28,611 nt of DNA. It comes from JBQLZO01 sp052168315. Lineage in GTDB: Bacteria; Planctomycetota; Phycisphaerae; Phycisphaerales; UBA1924. A program made the position numbers and the translations under genes. Positions within the stretch are counted from its first letter, which is position 1; every line of letters starts with the position of its first letter. The stretch lies in assembly GCA_052168315.1 (NCBI GenBank), contig JBQLZO010000041.1, positions 1 through 28,611 of the forward strand. Direction: 5' to 3'. The notes below the pieces were generated by a model that saw only the letters and a list, made by a program, of their open reading frames with translations, was not told the DNA's origin and did not search any database. Shown here piece by piece: positions 15,030 through 24,146 of the stretch.

Positions 15030-16139
15030 TCAATCCTCAAGCTCGTACGGGTTCAGATCCTCGCCCGACTTGACGCGGTACGAATCCTTGCCCGGGCGGA
15101 TGTCCTCCTCCGATGAACCGCCGGGCTTCGGACGCCGGGACTCGATGTCCACGCGCGCCGCTTCCTCCCGCGCCCGCGCCGCCGCGCGCACCTCTTCGGG
15201 ATCCCGCGTGTAGTCCGCGCTGCGGAGCCGTGCCTCATCTTCTTTCCGGCGACGCTCGGCCCGGCGGACCTCACGGTCCAGCGCCGCCCGCGCGTTCCGC
15301 TGCGCCCAGCTGATCATGCTGATGCACTGCAGCCAGCCGATGTTCATCGTCAGCGTCCCCACCACCAGCCCGATCACGCTGAACACCAGCCCCAGCAGCG
15401 CGAACAGGTGGATGCCCGACGGCCCGAAGTCCACGATCGGCTTGAAAATCACGATCCCCAGCACCGAGGCGCACACCACCCACACCATCGTCCGGAACCG
15501 GTCGGCCAGCCCCGTGTCCGAGGCCCAGTCGGCCAGGAAGCTCGCGTAGATCGCCGTCGCGCACAGCGCCGTCAGATCGCACGCGTTCAGCAGCAGCACC
15601 AGCGGGCCCCACAGCACCGGAGCCAGGAAGTCCGCCGCGAGAATCAGCCCCGGCACCACGATCTTGCCCACCGCGCCCGCCACCGCCACCCGGCGCAGCC
15701 ACTTCCACTCGACCTCGCCCGGCTTCGCCGCCGATGCCAGCGGGCGCGGACGCACCACCAGCAGCACGCCGACCGACCACACCACCGATAGCGCGACGCT
15801 GCTGAACAGCACGAGCATCTCGTTGCCCGTGCCGAACACCATCATCATCGCGACCAGCACGCCGCCCAGCCCGCCCACGGCCAGCATCGTGAACCCCATC
15901 CCGAGCAGCCGCATGTACCCGCGCGACACCTCATGGATCGGCACCTCGCGCGTGTACTTCCGCGAGTGCGTCGATGCGATGATGGCCGTCCCGCACTCCG
16001 GGCACACCCCGCCCACCGGCAGGCCGCGGATGTTGTACGAGCACTTCGGGCACAGCCGATCGTCGGCGATCACCTCGCCCGTCCGCGGGCTCCGCCGCGG
16101 ATTCGTGCTCTCCTCCTCGATGGGCAGCGAACGGGCGAT
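15030..16139 (-). CDS. Zinc-ribbon multi-pass membrane protein, function unknown
   Basis: Counting from GTG at 16073, the protein has an N-terminal zinc ribbon (Cys8, Cys11, Cys24, Cys27; CPKC and CPECG), then about six transmembrane segments, and a charged Arg/Glu-rich C-terminal tail with coiled-coil character. This architecture is common in planctomycetes and has no assigned function. The start is a problem. GTG 16073 lacks a usable ribosome site, but the frame continues 22 codons upstream to an ATC at 16139 placed exactly 8 nt after a strong AGGAG, with a stop just before it. I therefore give the longer extent (369 residues) as a possibility; without it the protein has 347. The C-terminus also looks truncated by a frameshift. 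Both ends deserve checking against relatives. Confidence 0.7.
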   Translation of the reverse strand: MARSLPIEEESTNPRRSPRTGEVIADDRLCPKCSYNIRGLPVGGVCPECGTAIIASTHSRKYTREVPIHEVSRGYMRLLGMGFTMLAVGGLGGVLVAMMMVFGTGNEMLVLFSSVALSVVWSVGVLLVVRPRPLASAAKPGEVEWKWLRRVAVAGAVGKIVVPGLILAADFLAPVLWGPLVLLLNACDLTALCATAIYASFLADWASDTGLADRFRTMVWVVCASVLGIVIFKPIVDFGPSGIHLFALLGLVFSVIGLVVGTLTMNIGWLQCISMISWAQRNARAALDREVRRAERRRKEDEARLRSADYTRDPEEVRAAARAREEAARVDIESRRPKPGGSSEEDIRPGKDSYRVKSGEDLNPYELED

Positions 16140-16147
16140 GGCGGTCT

Positions 16148-16152
16148 CTCCT
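16148..16152 (-). promoter_or_regulatory. Strong Shine-Dalgarno with no ATG/GTG/TTG after it
   Basis: AGGAG on the minus strand is followed after 8 nt by ATC, in frame with the zinc-ribbon membrane protein. The next ordinary start codon in that frame is GTG, 66 nt further on. Confidence 0.5.
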
Positions 16153-16410
16153 CACCACTCCGGAACACACCGGTCCGGGAATCTCAGCGCGAACACGCGG
16201 GCTCAGCGCTCCACCCGATCCCCCGCCCGGAGGCATGCCTCGATTCCGAACGAGACGCCGTGGAACCGCCGCCTCGTCACGCCGATCGGCGATCAGGATG
16301 CTCACCGGGGCCGGCGAGCACGCCCGCCCATCTTGCCCGACCGCCGCACCGCTTGCAACAAATCACAATATGACGATCCCCCATCCCGCCCAACCTCGTT
16401 CACCCCCTGC

Positions 16411-17250
16411 TCACCCGACCCCCACACCCTCACGCGCCGCCGCCACCGCATTCTGGAACATCCGCAGCCCGGGCGTTGCCGCACCCCCATCAGCACCCGC
16501 GCCCGCTCCGCCGCCCAGCCGCGTCGCCGAGGGATGATGCGCCCACGACAGGTACCGCTCCGGATGCGGCATCAGACCGAAGATCCGCCCGGATGGATCG
16601 CACATGCCCGCGATGTCCCCCATCGACCCGTTCGGATTGTCACCCGACGCGTACCGCAGTGGCGCCAGCCCATCGCCCAGCACCCGCTCGATCACCGCCG
16701 GCTCGCCCACCACCCGCCCCTCCCCGTGCGCGATCGGGAGCACCATCCGCGCCGCGTCCACGCCGTCCAGACCGGCCGTCCACACGCAGGGCGATTCCGC
16801 ATCCACCGCCATCCGGCACCAGCGATCCACGAACCGACCCTGCGCGTTCTCCGCCAGCGCCACCGTGGGACGCGGCGGACCCTCGCCGGGCCCCGGCCAC
16901 CCGCCCGCGATGCACCCCGGGAGCAGCCCGAGCTGCGTCAGCACCTGGAACCCGTTGCACACCCCGAACATCAGCGCCCCGCGCTCGATCGCATCCCGCA
17001 GCGGGCTCCACAGCCGCGTCCGCAGCTTCACCGCCAGCACACGCCCCGCCGCGATGTCATCCCCGTACGAGAACCCGCCCGCGATCGCGATGATCGGCGA
17101 CCGCGCCAACATCGAAGGATCGCGGATCAGCGCATCCACATGCACCAGCGAAGGCGCTGCCCCCGCCAGCGCGAACGCCCGCGCCAACTCGGCATCGCAG
17201 TTCGTCCCGGCCGTCCGGATCAGCAGCACACTCGGAGAAGTCGACGCCAT
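16411..17250 (-). CDS. purQ: Phosphoribosylformylglycinamidine synthase, glutaminase subunit
   Basis: PurQ supplies ammonia from glutamine for the fourth step of purine synthesis, in complex with PurL. The 279-residue product has the class I glutamine amidotransferase triad: Cys98 in FGVCNGFQVL, and His229 and Glu231 in LMPHPERYL. Other signatures are RTAGTNCDAE (12-21), GGFSYGDDIAAGR (58-70) and NPNGS (206-210). It is longer than the usual 225-230 residues because of a Gly/Ala-rich C-terminal part after the catalytic His-Glu. The frame is open to 17331, but the start at 17250 gives the standard N-terminus and has TACGAT 6 nt upstream. No purL or purS gene is adjacent. Confidence 0.94.
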   Translation of the reverse strand: MASTSPSVLLIRTAGTNCDAELARAFALAGAAPSLVHVDALIRDPSMLARSPIIAIAGGFSYGDDIAAGRVLAVKLRTRLWSPLRDAIERGALMFGVCNGFQVLTQLGLLPGCIAGGWPGPGEGPPRPTVALAENAQGRFVDRWCRMAVDAESPCVWTAGLDGVDAARMVLPIAHGEGRVVGEPAVIERVLGDGLAPLRYASGDNPNGSMGDIAGMCDPSGRIFGLMPHPERYLSWAHHPSATRLGGGAGAGADGGAATPGLRMFQNAVAAAREGVGVG

Positions 17251-17256
17251 ACCCAA

Positions 17257-17262
17257 ATCGTA
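17257..17262 (-). promoter_or_regulatory. -10-like hexamer directly before purQ
   Basis: TACGAT on the minus strand ends 6 nt before the purQ ATG, with no Shine-Dalgarno in the gap; it fits the leaderless pattern of ptsI and dxr. Confidence 0.4.
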
Positions 17263-17376
17263 GGAACCGCCGTCCTCATTGACCTCACCCCCCGACGCCC
17301 CCACCCCGACGACCTCTCTCCGGACGCCCACTCCCCGGATGCCTGATCCCGGATCCCGGATCCCGGGCTTCCTCCC

Positions 17377-18594
17377 TCACTCCAACTCCCCGCCCATCAG
17401 CATCGTCTCGGCCTGATCCGGCATCGTCACGAACTCACCCGATTCCTCGAACAGGATCTCCCCATCCCGGATCAGGATCACGGTCGGCGTCGTTGTCCAC
17501 GCCCAGTGATCGATCCGCAGCTTCTCCGTCAGGTCCGGCACGGTGAACTCCCGCACCCGGATGAACGGGTTGCCCTCCTCCTCGAACCGGGCCATCTCGT
17601 CGTACACCATCGGCTTCAGCCGCTCGCACACCGAGCAGTTCGGGTCATGGATGAAGATGTAGTACGCCGTGCCCAGGCCATCCTCGCGCTCCTCGGTCAG
17701 CAGGTTCGACGCCACCAGCGTCCGGGCCGCGTTGGTCGTGTTCTCCGGATCCCGCGTGCCGACCTCGCTCGGGTCCACCTCCAGGAAGTACTCGCCATCA
17801 CCGCCCGCCGCCTCGGCCGAGCCCTCCACCCCATTCGCCGCGCTCCCCGCGCCCTCACCACCGCCGGCGCCGTCACCGCCCGCCGCTCCATCTGTTCCAT
17901 CCGTGCCATCCGGAGCGCCCTCGGAGGAGTGGGGGGGGCGCGCGCCATCACGCGGGCGAACCTCGAGATCCGACTTGTACTCCGAAGTCGCCGGCCACTC
18001 GGACTTCTTGCCGTAGAGGTACCCGCCGCCGAAGGCCAGCACGCCCAGCACGATCGTGACGATAAACCCCTTGGCCTTCACGCCCTTGAGCCCCATGATC
18101 CCCAGCGCTGCGCCCGCGATCCCCAGATCCATCCAGATCGAGAACCCCTTCGGCAGCTTGATCACATCGCCGAAGCACCCGCACGGGCGACCCTCCACGA
18201 ACGCGAAGGTCGCGAACCCCGCGAGCCCCAGGAAGAAAACCGCCATCAGCGTCCACGCGTGCTTCCACCGGAACGCCACCAGCAGGAACGAGGCCAGCAC
18301 CATCTCCAGCACGCCGATCGCGTACCCCTCCACGATCGGCTTCGAGATCAGCATCCCACGCTCGGCAAGCCAGTCCGTCCCCGCCACGATCTTCCGCGGG
18401 TCCGTCGACACCAGCTTCGCGAACGCCGCCAGCTGCAGCACCCCCGCGATCAGGATCGCCACGACCAGCGACAGCACATCCACACCGGACCACCCGCCAC
18501 CGCCCCCCCCGCGCGACGCCTTCGAAGCGCTGGAAGACGATGCGCCCGCGGACCCGGAAGACGATGCGGAAGAAGAAGAGGTGTGGTCTGGCAT
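17377..18594 (-). CDS. MauE/DoxX-like membrane protein fused to a thioredoxin-like domain
   Basis: The 405-residue product starts with a Ser/Gly-rich disordered segment, then a membrane domain with about four to five helices (about 38-195). That domain carries the CGCFG motif (Cys138, Cys140) found in MauE/DoxX-type proteins that handle thiols in the envelope. A Gly/Glu/Asp-rich linker (about 215-275) leads to a thioredoxin-like domain with CSVC (Cys320, Cys323) in FIHDPNCSVCERLKP and the later cis-Pro segment WTTTPTVILIRDGEILFEESG. It is likely a membrane-bound thiol redox protein. It lies 154 nt downstream of the DUF1573 gene on the same strand, and both families relate to planctomycete envelope thiol systems, so an operon is plausible. 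The start has AGGAG 10 nt upstream. Confidence 0.82.
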   Translation of the reverse strand: MPDHTSSSSASSSGSAGASSSSASKASRGGGGGGWSGVDVLSLVVAILIAGVLQLAAFAKLVSTDPRKIVAGTDWLAERGMLISKPIVEGYAIGVLEMVLASFLLVAFRWKHAWTLMAVFFLGLAGFATFAFVEGRPCGCFGDVIKLPKGFSIWMDLGIAGAALGIMGLKGVKAKGFIVTIVLGVLAFGGGYLYGKKSEWPATSEYKSDLEVRPRDGARPPHSSEGAPDGTDGTDGAAGGDGAGGGEGAGSAANGVEGSAEAAGGDGEYFLEVDPSEVGTRDPENTTNAARTLVASNLLTEEREDGLGTAYYIFIHDPNCSVCERLKPMVYDEMARFEEEGNPFIRVREFTVPDLTEKLRIDHWAWTTTPTVILIRDGEILFEESGEFVTMPDQAETMLMGGELE

Positions 18595-18748
18595 GCCGGT
18601 CGCACTCCTGGAATCGGATTCATCAGCACTTCAACAACGCGGAACAACGCTCCACATCAGATTCATCATCATCGGCCGCACGGGGCCCAGCGCATCGACC
18701 ATCGCCCCGCCCTTCGGAGCCCGGCACCATCGAGTCCCCGCCGATCCC

Positions 18749-19876
18749 TCACGGGCGCAGCAGACCCGGAGGCGCCCCGCCCGCCGGCGTCACCGTCCCC
18801 ATCCCGGGCTCGACGATCCGACCGATGACATGGATCGTCAGCTCCGATGGGTCCCCCTGCGCTGCGAACTTGATCTCCGACAGGAACACCCCGCCCGGCT
18901 CGCCCGTCGCCGTGATCTCCACCACCGCATCGACCTCGTACACCGTGCTCCGGCTCCGCCCCGGCGAGACCCGCAGGTTCTCCCAGTCCACGACCTCGGC
19001 CTTCAGACCCGGGAACACGCTCCGGGCCGTCACCGGGCGCTGCAACCGGGCCTCCGGACGCAGCATCGGGACCTTCACGCGAACCGTCTGACCCGGCTCG
19101 ATGTACCCCAGCGTGATCTCCCGCCGATCCGAAAGGTTGATCGACTCCGCCCGCGCGAACTGCAACGCCTCGCGCCGCAACGGCCCATCGCCGACCGGCA
19201 GCGCGATGATCGGGCAGGTCGGGTGCGTCGTCTCGATCACGAACCAGTGCTTCTTGCGATCCAGCGGCATGAAGCACTCCACGCCCTGCTCCGCGCTCGC
19301 CTCCGGCGGGCTCGAAACCTCCTGGAAGTCGACCGACTTCAGCGTGAACGGCGTCCCATCCACAGACGAGATCGTCACGAACCCCGTGATCGCCGAGCGA
19401 CCCTCCGGCGTCCCCGCCAGCAGCGATGGCTTGGCCACCAGTCCCAGGTTCGGGAACGAACGCACCGGCAACTCCGCCGGGTTCCCGAACCGCGATGAGT
19501 CCGCGCTCAGGCGCACCAGCACGGTCTTGTCGATCATCGCGTACGAGCCCGTCAGCGTGATGGTCATCTCCGCCGACTCGCCCGGGCCCAGCGTCTGCCG
19601 GTCGAACCCCACCTGCGTGCACGCGCACGAGGTGCTCGGGCGGATCTGCGTCACCGGGATCTGGCTCGTGTTCGTCACGGTCACCGTCGCGGTGTGCTCC
19701 GAACCCGGCTCGATGTACCCGAAATCAATGCTCGCCGGCTCGAACGACAGCGGCACATCCGGCGGCACGCCCAGCGCTGTCCCGCCGGTCCCCAGCACCA
19801 CCGCCACAGCGCCCAGCGCTGCGCCCAGCCACCGCGCGATCCGGCCACCTCTCGCCAATCCCTGACTCAGACCCAT
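18749..19876 (-). CDS. DUF1573 domain protein, secreted or membrane-anchored
   Basis: The 375-residue product has an N-terminal signal or anchor (about 12-36, ending near TALGVPP). An Ig-like DUF1573 domain follows: IDFGYIEPGSEHTATVTVTNTS, then the SCACT motif (Cys84, Cys86), then LGPGESAEMTITL. A second similar beta-rich half follows with ITLGYIEPGQTVRVKVPM, suggesting an internal duplication. DUF1573 proteins are abundant in Planctomycetota and Bacteroidota and act outside the cytoplasm; their biochemical role is not established. The start at 19876 has AGAGGA shortly upstream and gives a proper signal sequence. The gene is divergent from the dadA-like gene. Confidence 0.85.
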   Translation of the reverse strand: MGLSQGLARGGRIARWLGAALGAVAVVLGTGGTALGVPPDVPLSFEPASIDFGYIEPGSEHTATVTVTNTSQIPVTQIRPSTSCACTQVGFDRQTLGPGESAEMTITLTGSYAMIDKTVLVRLSADSSRFGNPAELPVRSFPNLGLVAKPSLLAGTPEGRSAITGFVTISSVDGTPFTLKSVDFQEVSSPPEASAEQGVECFMPLDRKKHWFVIETTHPTCPIIALPVGDGPLRREALQFARAESINLSDRREITLGYIEPGQTVRVKVPMLRPEARLQRPVTARSVFPGLKAEVVDWENLRVSPGRSRSTVYEVDAVVEITATGEPGGVFLSEIKFAAQGDPSELTIHVIGRIVEPGMGTVTPAGGAPPGLLRP

Positions 19877-20290
19877 GCCGCATCCTCTCTTCCGTCTCGA
19901 TCGTCTGTCCCAAGCGGTATCGCCATCCCGCGCCAGTCTGGCCCACCGCCCTCCGAGGGCCCCCCAGCGAAGCCCCGGCGGTGCACCATCGCGCGCCGCC
20001 CCGAATTCCTTCCCGCTCCCCCCGCCGCGAGCCACTGTAGGGCCCCGCGAACCCCCCGCGCACGCCGGTATACCGCCCCCGACCCCGCCCGTTTCCCCGA
20101 TTTGCGGGTCTCGTTCGGGGCGTACACTGAAATGCACCGGGCACACCCCACGCCCACCCCCACCCGCCCCCCTCCACGCCACGCCCCCCCACGCACTGCG
20201 CTCCGGGTCCGAGATTCCATCTCCTCCCGCACCAAACTCGACCTCCAAGCCCGATCCCCGCGCAGCCCCCTCGATCAACATCATCTCCCG
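19877..20290. other. Divergent intergenic region
   Basis: About 410 nt, very C-rich on the plus strand, between the DUF1573 gene (minus) and the D-amino-acid oxidoreductase (plus). It must hold both promoters. A -10-like TACACT is seen at 20123-20128 on the plus strand. No gene is supported. Confidence 0.4.
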
Positions 20291-21583
20291 ATGCCGAACC
20301 ACGACCCCGCACCAACCCACACCTCCGACGCCCGCCCCATCGTCATCATCGGCGCCGGCGCGGTCGGGCTCTGCATCGCGGAACAACTCCTGGACCGCGG
20401 GCTCCCCGTCACCATCATCGACAAGTCGGGCATCGCCGCCGGCGCCTCGTTCGGCAACGCCGGGCTCGTCTCCTATGGGCACCCGCCGCTCGCACGCCCC
20501 GGCATGTTCCGCGCCCTGCTCAGGTCCATGACCTCGCCCCGATCGCCGCTCTACCTCCCCCCGCGTTCGATCATCTCCATGGCCTCATGGCTCCACGCCT
20601 TCCGGCGTGCCTGCCGCGATGAACGCCTCGAACACGCCATGCGCACCATCGTCGACCTTTCCCGCCTCGCCCGCGAGGGCTTCGAACGCTGCACCGGCTC
20701 GCTCGGGCTCCAGTTCGACTACCGCGAGGGCGGGTACATGGATGTGCACAGGGATGAGCACTCCCTCGAAGCCGAAGGGCACATCGCCGAACTCACCACC
20801 CGCCTCGGGATCCGCGAGACCCGCCTCACCGCCGATCAGGCCATCGCCCGGCAGCCCGCCCTCCGCGAGGGGCTCGCCGGGGCGATCCTCCACGAGGATG
20901 CGGCCTACGCCCACCCCGGAAAGTTCTGCCAGGCACTCGCCGACCACCTCCGCGCCCGCGGCGTCACCATCATCACCGGCGCCGGCGTGGAAGACATCGC
21001 CGTCCAGGCCGACCGCGCCACCGGCGTCGCCCTCGCCGATGGGCGCACCATCGACGCCAGCGCTGTCGTGCTCGCCGCCGGCGCCTGGTCGCCGGCCATC
21101 GCCCGCAAGATCGGCATCCGCATCCCCATGCAGCCGGCCAAGGGGTACCACACCACCATCGAATCGCCCAACGCCGAGGATGCACCCCCGCCCATCACCG
21201 AAGCCATCAACTTCTCCGACGACTGGGTCGCCGCCACCCCCATGGACGCCCAGATCCGCCTCGCGGGCACCCTCGAGTTCGACGGCATGAACCACACCAT
21301 GCGCGACGACCGCGTCCAGCACCTGCTCGACGCCATCCCCAGGAACCTCCGCTGGGATCACACCCCCGAGCCCAACGGCCGGTGGTGCGGGCTCCGCCCC
21401 TGCACCGCCGATGGCATGCCCATCATCGGATGGTCACCGAGCGTCGAACGCTTCTTCATCGCCACCGGACACGCCATGATGGGCTTCTGGACCGCCCCCG
21501 CGACGGGCACGCTGGCCGCCCAACTCATCGCCGAGGAACCGCCAAGCATCGACCCCCACCCGTTCCGCGTGGAGCGATTCTGA
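20291..21583 (+). CDS. FAD-dependent D-amino-acid dehydrogenase-like oxidoreductase (DadA family)
   Basis: The 430-residue product belongs to the DAO flavoprotein family. The FAD dinucleotide motif is IVIIGAGAVGLCIAEQLLDRG near the N-terminus. It is followed by GASFGNAGLVSYG, the segment typical of DadA-type enzymes. Later motifs are the ADGRTIDASAVVLAAGAWSP strand and the C-terminal GLRPCTADGMPIIG with ATGHAMMGFW. DadA proteins oxidise D-amino acids to 2-oxo acids and pass electrons to the respiratory chain; related enzymes act on D-hydroxyproline, so the substrate is open. The frame is open upstream to 19694, but the ATG at 20291 gives the usual short lead to the FAD motif. No Shine-Dalgarno is visible. 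No amino-acid racemase gene is adjacent. Confidence 0.88.
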   Translation: MPNHDPAPTHTSDARPIVIIGAGAVGLCIAEQLLDRGLPVTIIDKSGIAAGASFGNAGLVSYGHPPLARPGMFRALLRSMTSPRSPLYLPPRSIISMASWLHAFRRACRDERLEHAMRTIVDLSRLAREGFERCTGSLGLQFDYREGGYMDVHRDEHSLEAEGHIAELTTRLGIRETRLTADQAIARQPALREGLAGAILHEDAAYAHPGKFCQALADHLRARGVTIITGAGVEDIAVQADRATGVALADGRTIDASAVVLAAGAWSPAIARKIGIRIPMQPAKGYHTTIESPNAEDAPPPITEAINFSDDWVAATPMDAQIRLAGTLEFDGMNHTMRDDRVQHLLDAIPRNLRWDHTPEPNGRWCGLRPCTADGMPIIGWSPSVERFFIATGHAMMGFWTAPATGTLAAQLIAEEPPSIDPHPFRVERF

Positions 21584-21734
21584 GGACGGACTCCCAAGTC
21601 GCGTTGACAGAGTCCTTTGGGAAATCTGGATCAGCGCTGGTTCGTGTTTGAACCAAGGCAAGTCGATATGCTGTCTCAAGTTCACAGTGATCAGCCTGAA
21701 GTCAATCGGACGCGAGTTCAGCAAGGAACGCAAT
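21584..21734. other. Leader of the low-GC island
   Basis: Here the composition changes from GC-rich to mixed. A perfect -35 hexamer TTGACA is at 21604-21609, but no good -10 is found 16-18 nt later. A TATGCT at 21667-21672 could be a -10 with a poor -35. The ribosome site AAGGA (21723-21727) precedes the ATG at 21735. Confidence 0.4.
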
Positions 21735-24146
21735 ATGCAAAATGTTCCCGATGTGGCAAAGTGGGCAGTCAACGAATTGCTGGTCAAGTGGCAGTCATCT
21801 TATCACAATACATATAAAGACTTGATGCCGCTCGCCGTGGTCGGAGTAGACGAGAAGGAGTGGCGAGCTATATGTCCAAGCGAGTCGTCAACGCGTATCG
21901 GTGCACATGTACTCGGTCGTTCGGAGAGTTTCAATAGCAGATCAGCATTTCTTGAGGCATTTAACTCTGCGCGATCCGATGCGTCCGGCTCACCGTATTC
22001 AATCGCGATCATTGACACTAGGTGCGGCGATCCTGCTCAAATCGTGCGGCAGCAATTAGAGTATGTCTCCCGTAGCCCAGGATACATTAATGCTGCTTTC
22101 ATTATCGGCGATGCGTTTGGAAGGCATCCCGGCTGTTTGGAGGCAATCAAGTCGTGCGTCATCAATCCTCGCGTACTCGGCAGGCTATACGATTCTCAGG
22201 GCGGTTCTGTCTATATAATGAATTACTCCAGTGGACTAAATAGAAACAACAAGCCTATCCATCCTCGGCAGTTTGTAGACTTGTTCCGCGCTACCAGTTT
22301 CCATTCGAGCGATCAGACACGATTGGATCGAGTGATCGACTCCATAGCCTGGGGTCGCCGCAATTCATCCACATCCCACGACGAGTGGAGCGCCTGTCCC
22401 GGCGATGAAATCGACCATGTGCAAACGATCGACGACTTATTTGAAGTCAGCACAGAAGAATCTGGATGTTTGAAGGCCGAGATATCTCGGCTCGCGTATC
22501 CCTATTGCCAGTTGTCCGATCTCGCCGAAGTCGAAGTGTTGACCAATGATTTAATGTATGACAAAGACGATTCGTATGCAATGATTCATGGCATATACTT
22601 CGAGAGACGGCTGTTGTCTTTGAACTGGAACTTTGCAGCAGTATTGCAATCGTTCGATCATATTATGTCATTATGTGATGATGAGTGGCCTGAAGCCGAA
22701 TTGATCGAGCCAGACGAGGATGAAGCCGTCGAGTATATCTCTAGAGCCCTATGTCATGACGACTTGGCTCAAGGTAAGACAATGAAGCGAGCACTTGGTC
22801 TAATTGGCTGGCGAGCCGATAATGCGTTTCACCTAGGCGCGTCTGGCTTAGCACTGCGTGTCAAGCCCACGCATAATCCGCTGCTTCTTTGTAGTGCACT
22901 ACGATCACTGGCGTGCTTGTATCAGATTGAATCTATCGCGAATGCTAACACCAGAGACCAGTTAGATTCAGGCAGCATCGACATGCGGGTGCCACCGGCT
23001 CGCCTCAACAATGTAATTGTACCGATGCCAACGGACGAGCAACTAACAAACAATATCGCCCAATTGCGTGAGAGCAATGCATTTGCCCGTCTTGGCCCAA
23101 GACCGAGCCGAAGCGATTATTTTGATATTATCTACGATCCTTCTGAGATTGATTTGGTTATTGACGAGCAGCAATTGCGCTCAAGAAGCACGGCGCCTCC
23201 CTGCAATAATCGTCGCGAAGAGAATAAAGCTATTGACGCGATCGAGTCACCACTGCCCGCGGATGCCGCGATGGGTGCTGGCTCTAACCGTGGCGGAAGT
23301 GATCGTACAGCCGAGCTTCTTGATGGGCATGGGTTCCTGTGTGCACTCTATCGGGATGTAGTGGGTGAAATTGATGCACAGAAGCAAACACAGCTTCGCG
23401 TCGAATTGATTGAATGGATAATCCGATATGTCGCGTCTGTATTGATCGTACATGGATTGTCTGCTGGCGACAACAAAGAGAGCATCAATGCCCGCCTGGT
23501 ATTCAAGGGATTCTTCTCGGGCTATAGGTCTGCTGACAAAGCGATGCTGGCGCTTGGTGTATGGCAAGAGTGCCTGCAAGCCGCTCTGAAATTATTTGCC
23601 ATTTCTGTTGAAAAAGCCAATGAGATCAATGCGTCCGCGGCTGCGGCTGTAGAGCTTAGGAACGAGAAAGGACACCTGCGGACTTCATTGAGAGACGCGG
23701 GATTTTCAAAGGAGATTGAAGTCCGTTTCGGTGAGTTGCTCGCCTTCTTTCATGACGATTTTAACCCCTGTTTGAGCGACTTCGAGATCCGGGTTCCAAT
23801 CCGCCAGCAGCGCACACGATTGTCCAACGCGTGTAGATTCGTCAGGGTGGTCGGCTACAGCAGAGAGTTCAGAGAGCTGTCTCCGGATGAGCCGTTGCCA
23901 AAGGACGATGTCATTAATGAGAATGAGCCGTATTTGTTTCACAAGGAGCGTGGCTTGGTCGATTCGCTTTGGCCTCTTATGGCGTGGTTTGATGAAGATG
24001 GACAGTATCCTGCAACCATTGGAATGCTTGACGGCTGGGGTAAGGAGAAAGTAAAATATATACTCGCTTTAAGGCACGAGCAGCGGTCGAAAGAAGTCCC
24101 TCGTCGGATCGAATTCGACGAATGGCTTGGACAGATTCATTATTAG
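21735..24146 (+). CDS. Unrecognised 803-residue protein in low-GC island
   Basis: I do not recognise this protein. The start at 21735 is supported by AAGGA 7 nt upstream; the frame is open to 21648. There is no signal peptide and no clear membrane segment, so it is probably cytoplasmic. The N-terminal 165 residues alternate strands and helices (LAVVGVDE near 33, YSIAIIDT near 88, INAAFIIGD near 118, SVYIMNY near 158), which could be a degenerate receiver-like alpha/beta fold with Asp94 at the acceptor position; this is weak. The middle is acidic and helical. The C-terminal 240 residues contain a helical region with ELRNEKGHL and end with WPLMAWFDEDGQ and MLDGWGKEKVKYI, a style seen in large signalling or defence proteins. 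Codons are far less GC-rich than in the neighbours, indicating recent transfer. It stands alone. A defence role is only a guess. Confidence 0.7.
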   Translation: MQNVPDVAKWAVNELLVKWQSSYHNTYKDLMPLAVVGVDEKEWRAICPSESSTRIGAHVLGRSESFNSRSAFLEAFNSARSDASGSPYSIAIIDTRCGDPAQIVRQQLEYVSRSPGYINAAFIIGDAFGRHPGCLEAIKSCVINPRVLGRLYDSQGGSVYIMNYSSGLNRNNKPIHPRQFVDLFRATSFHSSDQTRLDRVIDSIAWGRRNSSTSHDEWSACPGDEIDHVQTIDDLFEVSTEESGCLKAEISRLAYPYCQLSDLAEVEVLTNDLMYDKDDSYAMIHGIYFERRLLSLNWNFAAVLQSFDHIMSLCDDEWPEAELIEPDEDEAVEYISRALCHDDLAQGKTMKRALGLIGWRADNAFHLGASGLALRVKPTHNPLLLCSALRSLACLYQIESIANANTRDQLDSGSIDMRVPPARLNNVIVPMPTDEQLTNNIAQLRESNAFARLGPRPSRSDYFDIIYDPSEIDLVIDEQQLRSRSTAPPCNNRREENKAIDAIESPLPADAAMGAGSNRGGSDRTAELLDGHGFLCALYRDVVGEIDAQKQTQLRVELIEWIIRYVASVLIVHGLSAGDNKESINARLVFKGFFSGYRSADKAMLALGVWQECLQAALKLFAISVEKANEINASAAAAVELRNEKGHLRTSLRDAGFSKEIEVRFGELLAFFHDDFNPCLSDFEIRVPIRQQRTRLSNACRFVRVVGYSREFRELSPDEPLPKDDVINENEPYLFHKERGLVDSLWPLMAWFDEDGQYPATIGMLDGWGKEKVKYILALRHEQRSKEVPRRIEFDEWLGQIHY

